Shown here: in pieces, positions 57,691 to 64,000 of the stretch
Numbering within the stretch: position 1 is the first letter of the stretch
Layout of the letters: every line of letters begins with the position of its first letter
NCBI RefSeq assembly: GCF_001039355.2
Contig: NW_019776107.1
Coordinates: 1 to 64,000 of the forward strand
DNA length: 64,000 nucleotides
Direction of reading: 5' to 3'
Source of the DNA: Lingula anatina
Lineage: Eukaryota; Brachiopoda; Lingulata; Lingulida; Lingulidae
Program-made: the position numbers and the translations under genes
Notes under the pieces: model-generated
Databases searched by the model: none
Told to the model about the DNA's origin: nothing
What the model saw: only the letters and a program-made list of their open reading frames with translations

Positions 57691-58260
57691 CCTTGACTCC
57701 CAATCTGTCATATAGAAAAATGCCATAATGTATCTATTGGAAATGATACCTCTTGCAGGTTTTTTTAATTTACCCATTTTGGAAGTCCATATAAACGCCA
57801 TCCCCAACACATTGTCGGCCATTTTGGATTTCGTCCAATAATATGATCGCAGGTGTCAGCTTATTGGGTACATGCAATAAGTATATAAAATTACACAAGG
57901 CAGAATGAGATATAACAAAACTATTTTAATCTAGACATTTGTGAATATAAAGACGTATAAGACATAACACAAAATATTTACGCCATTGTACTACGATAAA
58001 CAGACAAAAAAGACACTAGGAATACGTAAATTATTTTGGTTTTCGTTTTTCACTCGCCTTGATAAAGAATAAGATTATTTTTATCACGTTTTTCTCAACC
58101 AGAGTCTGAAAATGAAGAGCTTTTACGGTGCCAGTTTATCTGAGAATGAACTGAACTCTGTCATTACACCGCAATGACATGACTAGATGCACGAACATAA
58201 AAACACAATGGCACAACAAAACGCAATCACAACACGTTTTTCGCGCTCATCAGTGCATAA
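55880..58260 (+). other. Orphan 3'-flank unit without a gene (ghost 3)
   Basis: Matches the flank of copies 1 and 2 in order: CTCCAAGCGTTTCTAATAAAG (AATAAA at 55967-55972), AAATCTCAGTTGCAA near 57006, GGATGTTATCTTATTAAATC, and GCACAACAAAACGCAATC near 58212. The EF-hand block lies where an aerolysin-like gene would be expected. This is the longest orphan unit. Confidence 0.7.
57531..57643. mobile_element. 113-bp MITE-like insert inside a CA microsatellite
   Basis: Starts CAGGCTCGTA and ends CGGTCCTG, with inverted GTAGCC / GGCTAC subterminal motifs. CA repeats flank both sides (57513-57530 and 57644-57682). A related sequence starts at about 6418 inside the 3.9-kb element. Confidence 0.6.
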
Positions 58261-58524
58261 TGAATCATCTATTTATATATGCTTCTACAGTGTAATTCAG
58301 ACATACTGCAAATAGCCAAGTATTACCTGTGGTTTGTCAAACATGATCGACCCATTTCTATAGAACTTTGACTTCAAAGATCCGGGATGCGGTGAAAGAA
58401 ATATTTCAAACAATGTTGCATAAACAAATTAGTGTTATTTGCGCTGGCACCGACTGCTATCCATTCAAAAGTGTCGACTGTGTGGTTTATAAAATTACTA
58501 TGTATGAAACCATAGCAGCTTTGG

Positions 58525-58560
<36 letters not shown>

Positions 58561-59560
58561 CCTTGATCTGTGATGACTTCTATTCTGTTACAGAAAAAAG
58601 GGTAATAAATTTATTTATTATAAATGGTACCTCTAATAGGTTTTCACGTTATCCATTTGGATTAAAATGCCCTCCCTACACATTGTCCACCATTTTGGAT
58701 TTCTTTGTTATATAATCTAGGATCTATTGGGCCCCTAGTGGACTATATTCAGGTGGAAAACCTTTGTGAAGCTTTTTACCAACTTCAATTGAAAATAAAG
58801 AAGAACACCCATGTAATGGCATACATCGATGGTAATGATTTTGGATAAAGACCCATCATAATATGCATGGTGTGAGAGGAAGGGAGCAAGGAGGCAATTA
58901 ACACCAGCGCCCACAACCCAAGACTGAACCGAGAAGGGAGAGACACCAACTGTTACACACATGGTGCAGTACTATTACTGAGACATGAGGGCATAGTGCT
59001 CAGTCTCATAGTGACACACACGGGGGCAACAGATCCCGTTGGAAGTGGTAATGATTTTGGTTAAGACGCATCATGGTATGAGGGGAAGGGGGCAAGGAGG
59101 CCCACAACCCAAGACTGAACCGAGAATGAATAGACAAAAAACTGTCACACACACACGGGACAGCACTCTTACTGAGAGCATAGTGAATATATAAGTGTTC
59201 AGTATCATGGATACACAAAGGCCTACAGAGGAAGGTCACAGAGTGACCGAAAACTCTGCAAGATGCAGCTTTACTTTAGTGTAGTAAACGAAAAGTTTAG
59301 TCTCCTAAGCCATTAGCGGATTTTAGTTGTATTCAATTTTTAAATTGGTGGACGGACATTATTTAATGATGCTTTTGTTTTGGAAACGTTTGAATGCGAA
59401 TTGCCTAATTTCAGTAAAGGGATTTGTTTACAATATAACTGTAACCAACCGTTTAAAAGCTACTTGTGTTTTGGAAATACTTGAATGCTACTTAGTTTCT
59501 AAGTGGAAGTTTGAATTTATCAGGTAAAAAGAAAAAAAAGAGTAATGCAAGGTCATACAA
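58261..59560. other. Spacer with GT microsatellite and local duplication
   Basis: (GT)n at 58525-58559. Segments 58830-58990 and 59047-59200 are imperfect direct repeats (GGTAATGATTTTGG, CACAACCCAAGACTGAACCG). No gene is seen. Confidence 0.7.
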
Positions 59561-59569
59561 TACGGACGG

Positions 59570-62040
59570 CAAAATACCAGTGAAATGTATCTTTTAATTT
59601 GAACCCCCGCCATAGTTTGAAAGAGCACGAATGCATCTCAATTTTATGAGTATGTGGTCTAATCTGTGTTATTTCCTAAACAGTAGCACACTACAACTGT
59701 CACCTTCGCAGTGAAAAACATCTTGATTTATTATATTGTGTGAGGTTTTGAGCGTCCATTAATGTTACTTATGCTTTGACAGCCGTAAAGTACAGTCAAC
59801 TGTACATTATGCGGTCCCGCAATGTCCTGTTATAATGGTCAGTTACTGATTGTTTGCTTGGAATTGTTCGCACCAGCTTTCTTTTTGTTTGTCAACAAGT
59901 GTTTCAAGGTCAGAAGGTCAATCATAAGCTTCTCATCATCTTTTTATTTAATTACTTATTTATTAATTTATTTTCAGTCCCTAGGCTTGAACAGATCGAG
60001 ATATATCCAGCCTTTGCATTTCTTTTAATATATATTTTTTGACCTGACGGTGCGTTTCACTACATCCCTTCCGTTATTTTTTATAGAAAGAAGAGAAATG
60101 TTATCATTTTTATTTAGAACCACAAATAGCGTTAACGAGCATTTTCTTGTGATCGTCTGCCATAGTGAAAGTAGTTTGCAGTCAAGAAAAAAAATAAACT
60201 TGTAAAAACAGCAAAAGACCCAGATGAAAACTGTCCAGAACAATTTAAATTATTCGCAGCCAATAATGCAATGCTCCCATTTGGAACAGGAAACAGTGGT
60301 TCAAAGTCACTAATTCGAGGCTCCAAGTGGCAATTATTGTTAATGAGGACTGATACTTCTTATATCTGAAAAAATTGGGGTATGTTCTCGAAGACACTTT
60401 GAATTGTGCCCGGATCTTTCATAAATATTAGAATGGACAAAAGCAATTAAATACACAAAGCTAGGATGCCACTTGGAAGATTTTCGTTTCAAAATAGTTC
60501 TCGTCTGAATGCACGTATTTTCATCATGAACCGCTTTACATTTAAAATGTCGACTGAATTTACACTGAACAAAGCCAATATGCACGCTTCGAGCAGAAGC
60601 ATCAGAAGCAAATAAAATAAAAGAGATAATTGCGGTCAGGTCACTTGACCGCCCCAGATCCATTGCATGATTTTGTGGCTATCATACGAAAGGTTAATGC
60701 GAGGTTAGGAACGTGCTGCTCCTCCGAAGATAAGCAGATACAAAACATGGACGAAAATTACGAATCGTTGTATGTAGTCCATGTCATGTCCAAGTACAAA
60801 ATTAAACCATTTTCAAAGGGAGGGGGGGGGGTTAATTCTCGTCAATAGAACACGAGTCTTGTGCTTTATATATATGCATTGCATGCCTGAATATGATCTA
60901 TTTTGTACCTGCGACACAGTCGAGAGGGCCTTTGGGTCGTAGACTTAATCTTCTTCTTCTGAATTTTTTTAAACCGAGGCTGACGCAGGTGTTATTTAAC
61001 CCTGACCCTGAACTGGTAAGAGTTTTGCGAGACAACCATCAAAACATTTGAATTTTCAGAGAAGCTTATAAAGAGATGAAATGATTATGTATTCAAGACA
61101 AACCGAACTGCATAATCACATCCTGATGAAGCAGCGCAAATACTCATTTGCGAAAAAATTCGTTGAAGTACACTGTATCAATCGCGAATATTTAAAGCTA
61201 ATATTTAAACCTTTTTACCTTTAAACGGGGCGTAAGCATAGGCAAAGTTACTTTAACGCGTGATTTCGCGGTTATCTTATCTTAGTTTGTATAATAGAGG
61301 CGGTTTGCATGAAGTTCAAGGTTATCATATGGGGTTAGACATGAATACTGATTATATAAATGATAAATAAGCACAAGACAGGAAATATGTCTGCTCTCAA
61401 AATAGCATGGTTTTGATGTTTTTTTTCTTCCATTTTGAATCTTTATAAATTTTTCGCTGACCTTTAAAACTTGGTTTTAAAATCATAAGTCCTCCTGTCG
61501 ACGTAAGTAGTGAACATGAGTGACGTCGACGACGCACACATTTTGTGTGATAGCCTATTTGCATAGCTGTTTCGTGCGACATTTAATTGACTTACTTTTT
61601 ATGTCTTTCCATACTTGGATGGGAGAGGGGGCATGGTATAAAGCAGTGAAAATGTTGGACTATAGGCAGAATTACATGCAAAGATTACACAAAATGTGAT
61701 CGACAGTGGCGTGACTCAAGTATCCACTTTTTTTTATAATGACTCTATTCTGGGGTAAAAAAAGGTACAGTTTGATATTTGTGGGGGTGGACTTAACTCG
61801 TTGGTTACCGAGTACCGGGTCCATGGGATTCAGGTGTCTAAAATATTCAGTATACGTCCGGTTTGTTTCTAGTTGACATGTGTGTCAGGAAATGGAAAAA
61901 GCGATCATAAACAAGGTCATCAAAAATACTTTTTGCTGCATATCAAACGTTAGAATAAACACAGGAGTGTACCGTTAGTAAGTGCAACAAAGTCACAGCA
62001 GCCAAAACACCTACTCCGGTACACGACATATCTAGGACAA
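59570..62040. other. 5' flank of copy 5, paralogous to 41430-43695
   Basis: Shared landmarks include TTTCAAGGTCAGAAGGTCA, CGTCTGCCATAGTGAAAGTA, TAAACGGGGCGTAAGCA and CAACAAAGTCACAGCAG. No coding sequence is conserved between the two flanks. Confidence 0.7.
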
Positions 62041-62092
62041 CCAATCAGCGTCGGCCTTGCGCAGAAGTAGGCGTGGAAATCGCGTATAAATA
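62041..62092 (+). promoter_or_regulatory. CCAAT + TATA promoter of copy 5
   Basis: CCAATCAGCG at 62041, GCGTGGAAATCGCG, then TATAAATA at 62085-62092. Start codon at 62192. Confidence 0.75.
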
Positions 62093-62191
62093 CAGCGCCC
62101 GTGCTTCATATCTTCCCACCTGTAACGCTGTCTCCGCTGGTTAGACATCAAATCCATCCAGGATCGAGGAATCACAGCACTTTACTCCAGA

Positions 62192-63826
62192 ATGCCTCAC
62201 CTCAAAGAATTCAGCAGCATTGACAAGAGGTATTTCACCACCAATCAGGTATGTTAATTCTTACCATACTGCATGCACTACAGATCGGTACGGGGTTCGT
62301 CGCGAAAATTGTATTTAAGAAAACATGTCCTTGTCCTAATTATGCGCGATTTTATGCAACATATTGCAGTATATTTGAATTAAATTGAATTAATTCGGAA
62401 TTACGTTTTTCGACATTGCACTTTCGCTGTGAAAGTGACTGTATAGAATTGATGCTCGTTTAATGAGGTCCTTCATGCCACTTCACAAAACCATTCACTT
62501 ATAAAACTTAAAAAGAAAAAGAAAAAAAGTGTGGTATTTAATATAAACCGGTTACTGCCGCAATTGAAGATTTCCGCCTATTTTTGCAGCACAATAATAG
62601 TGTATAGCATGCTCTATGGTGGTTGGAGATCTAAACTTAGAGTGAACTACAAAAGATAAAGTTGGTAGGCTAGGTGAAAGGGTGGGAGGGGTTCAGGCAC
62701 AGTAATAATTTCAGTTCTCTGGTGGAATTTGCGGGAATTGGAGAGAGCTACTGAAATTTAATATTATAACTATTATTAATATTATTTTATTTATTTATCT
62801 ATTTTTTGAGGGGTGGGGGAGATTTGGGAGGGAAATTTTCGTGGATTGTAATTAGTAGTGAGACCTGACTTTCCTTTTCAGGCCTCTGGTGGAAATGGCG
62901 GAACGCCGTTCACGTACGTAAGGCTGGACGACGGCGCCATTATGACCAGGCTTAAAGCCTGGAAAGACGATTGGCGTATCCGTGGAGTGGAGATGTGGAT
63001 GAGCGACGGGAAGTCTCACCTTGTTGGGAAGAGATCTGGAGCTTCCAGCGAGTTTCGCTTGAACAGCGGCGAGAAGCTGACCAAGCTCAACATCCAAGCC
63101 AGTGGAGAGACCAGCTCTGGCGGGAATCATCGTCTCGGCGCCATCTGGTTGCAGACGGACAAAGGGCGCGATTGGGGAATCTTCTCACGTTGGTTGGATG
63201 AAAACGGCCGTTATTGGCCGGATGTGGGCTCTGGCATCGTCTGCGGAATGTTCGGCGCCGGGGGCGAGGACGTCGACAGCCTGGGGTTCGCCATACTGCA
63301 TCCAATTAAGCAGGCACGCTTGGTGGACGTCACCTACCCAAATCTTGACACGGAAATTGTCGCCTCGGTTCCGGAAACCGTCGTCCAGCAGAGGATCACC
63401 AACGAATCGTCCGTAGAACAGACCTACACCGTGAAGGGTTCCCGATCCGTCACCGTTACGCGACAGTGGAGCATTACCACCGGTTTGGAGTACTCTTTGC
63501 AGACAACAGTCTCCGGGGGTATCCCAGGGGTTGCAGACGTCGAGGCCAGTTCAACCTGGAAGGTCACCGCGAGTGCCTCATACGGGAGGTCCACAACGAC
63601 AACGGAACAGCGCACGTGGGAATGGCCGATCAAGTGCCCTCCAAACCGAAAGCTGTATGCCACGGGAACCATGTACGCCGACTCCATAGACACGGAGTAC
63701 AAGGCCAACATGCAAATCGACCTTCTTAACGGCAACAGCTACAAGTACAGCGTGGAAGGGATCTATGACGGCATGAATGCTCGCAGTGGGTCGGTCAAGA
63801 TTGATGACTTGGGCCCTTGCAATTAA
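62192..63826 (+). CDS. Jacalin-like/aerolysin-like pore-forming protein, copy 5
   Basis: Exons 62192-62248 and 62882-63826, phase 0, 333 residues, with the shortest intron (633 bases) and no MITE in it. The N-terminus is MPHLKEFSSIDKRYFTTNQ. The glycine loop is GGNGGTPFTYV, the lectin loop GAGGEDVDSLG, the Trp of RYWPDVGSG is kept, and the ancestral PCN end is present. The hairpin region reads SGGIPGVADVEAS. The 5' flank and exon 1 group it with copies 3 and 4. However, the first part of exon 2 shares synonymous sites with copy 1, and the middle shares sites with copies 3 and 4. An alternative start upstream at 62858 would lie in the intron and is rejected, because the strong acceptor at 62880-62881 fits all paralogues. 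Confidence 0.92.
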
Positions 63827-64000
63827 TCAGTCAACATTGATGTTACGACTTTTAGGTCGATGACGTCACACTTGCACCTGCCTATGTGACGTCAGGGACC
63901 GTTGCAGCAATGCAAACCGATAATTCACGCCTATAACTTTTGCACAATTCAAACGTGTTTCAGAGCATTTTTTCGCATAAATGACGCAATTTAGTGATAA
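63827..64000. other. Start of the 3' flank of copy 5
   Basis: Begins like the copy 1 flank (AATTAATCAGTCAA), then diverges. The window ends before the expected poly(A) signal. Confidence 0.6.

Noticed and set aside
62858..62881. Upstream in-frame ATG before exon 2 of copy 5
   Set aside because: It lies in the intron pyrimidine tract. The acceptor at 62880-62881 and the first exon at 62192 fit all paralogues.

Overview
This is eukaryotic (animal) genomic DNA. The genes have short exons with GT-AG introns, TATA-box promoters, AATAAA signals, AT-rich spacers, long microsatellites and many non-autonomous DNA transposons. The gene content points to a marine invertebrate. It comprises a jacalin-aerolysin pore-forming protein array, a transcobalamin/intrinsic-factor-like tandem pair, and a small secreted cysteine-rich EF-hand protein. 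My best guess is a cephalochordate (amphioxus). Another deuterostome or a lophotrochozoan is not excluded by sequence alone.

Region 1 (1-20.3 kb) is a roughly 15-kb tandem duplication carrying two eight-exon cobalamin-binding-protein genes on the + strand. Copy B (16150-20005) reads through as an intact 407-residue secreted protein. Copy A (3336-10912) is open in every exon, but a 3.9-kb inverted-repeat transposon with a 3-bp CTT target duplication sits inside exon 3 (4529-8438). A is therefore probably a recent pseudogene.

Region 2 (21-64 kb) is a tandem array of five two-exon genes for jacalin-like/aerolysin-like pore-forming proteins, all on the + strand. The gene spans are 24232-26608, 33175-35176, 37719-39835, 43856-48783 and 62192-63826. 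Each has a CCAAT + TATA promoter, a 57-nt first coding exon with an almost invariant 19-residue N-terminus, and one long exon. All five reading frames are open. Copies 3 and 4 share a 1-base deletion near the stop codon that replaces the C-terminus. A conserved 3' flank with an AATAAA follows copies 1, 2 and 4. It also occurs three times with no gene in front of it, which looks like deleted or unfinished duplication units.

Region 3 (50.4-55.4 kb), embedded between array units, holds one intact small gene (52066-53894) for a secreted Cys-rich protein with two EF-hands. Decayed copies of its last exon lie on either side.

The spacers are mobile-element debris: a broken Tc1-like DD34E transposase (minus strand, 40.4-41.4 kb), a second DDE transposase remnant (14.4-14.7 kb), a large palindrome and nested inverted repeats (29.7-30.6 kb), a 1.7-kb fold-back in an intron, and several MITEs. 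Because the units are paralogous, empty sites can be read directly from neighbouring copies. I saw no tRNA, rRNA or CRISPR. All gene models are read by eye from splice signals, reading phase and paralogue comparison.
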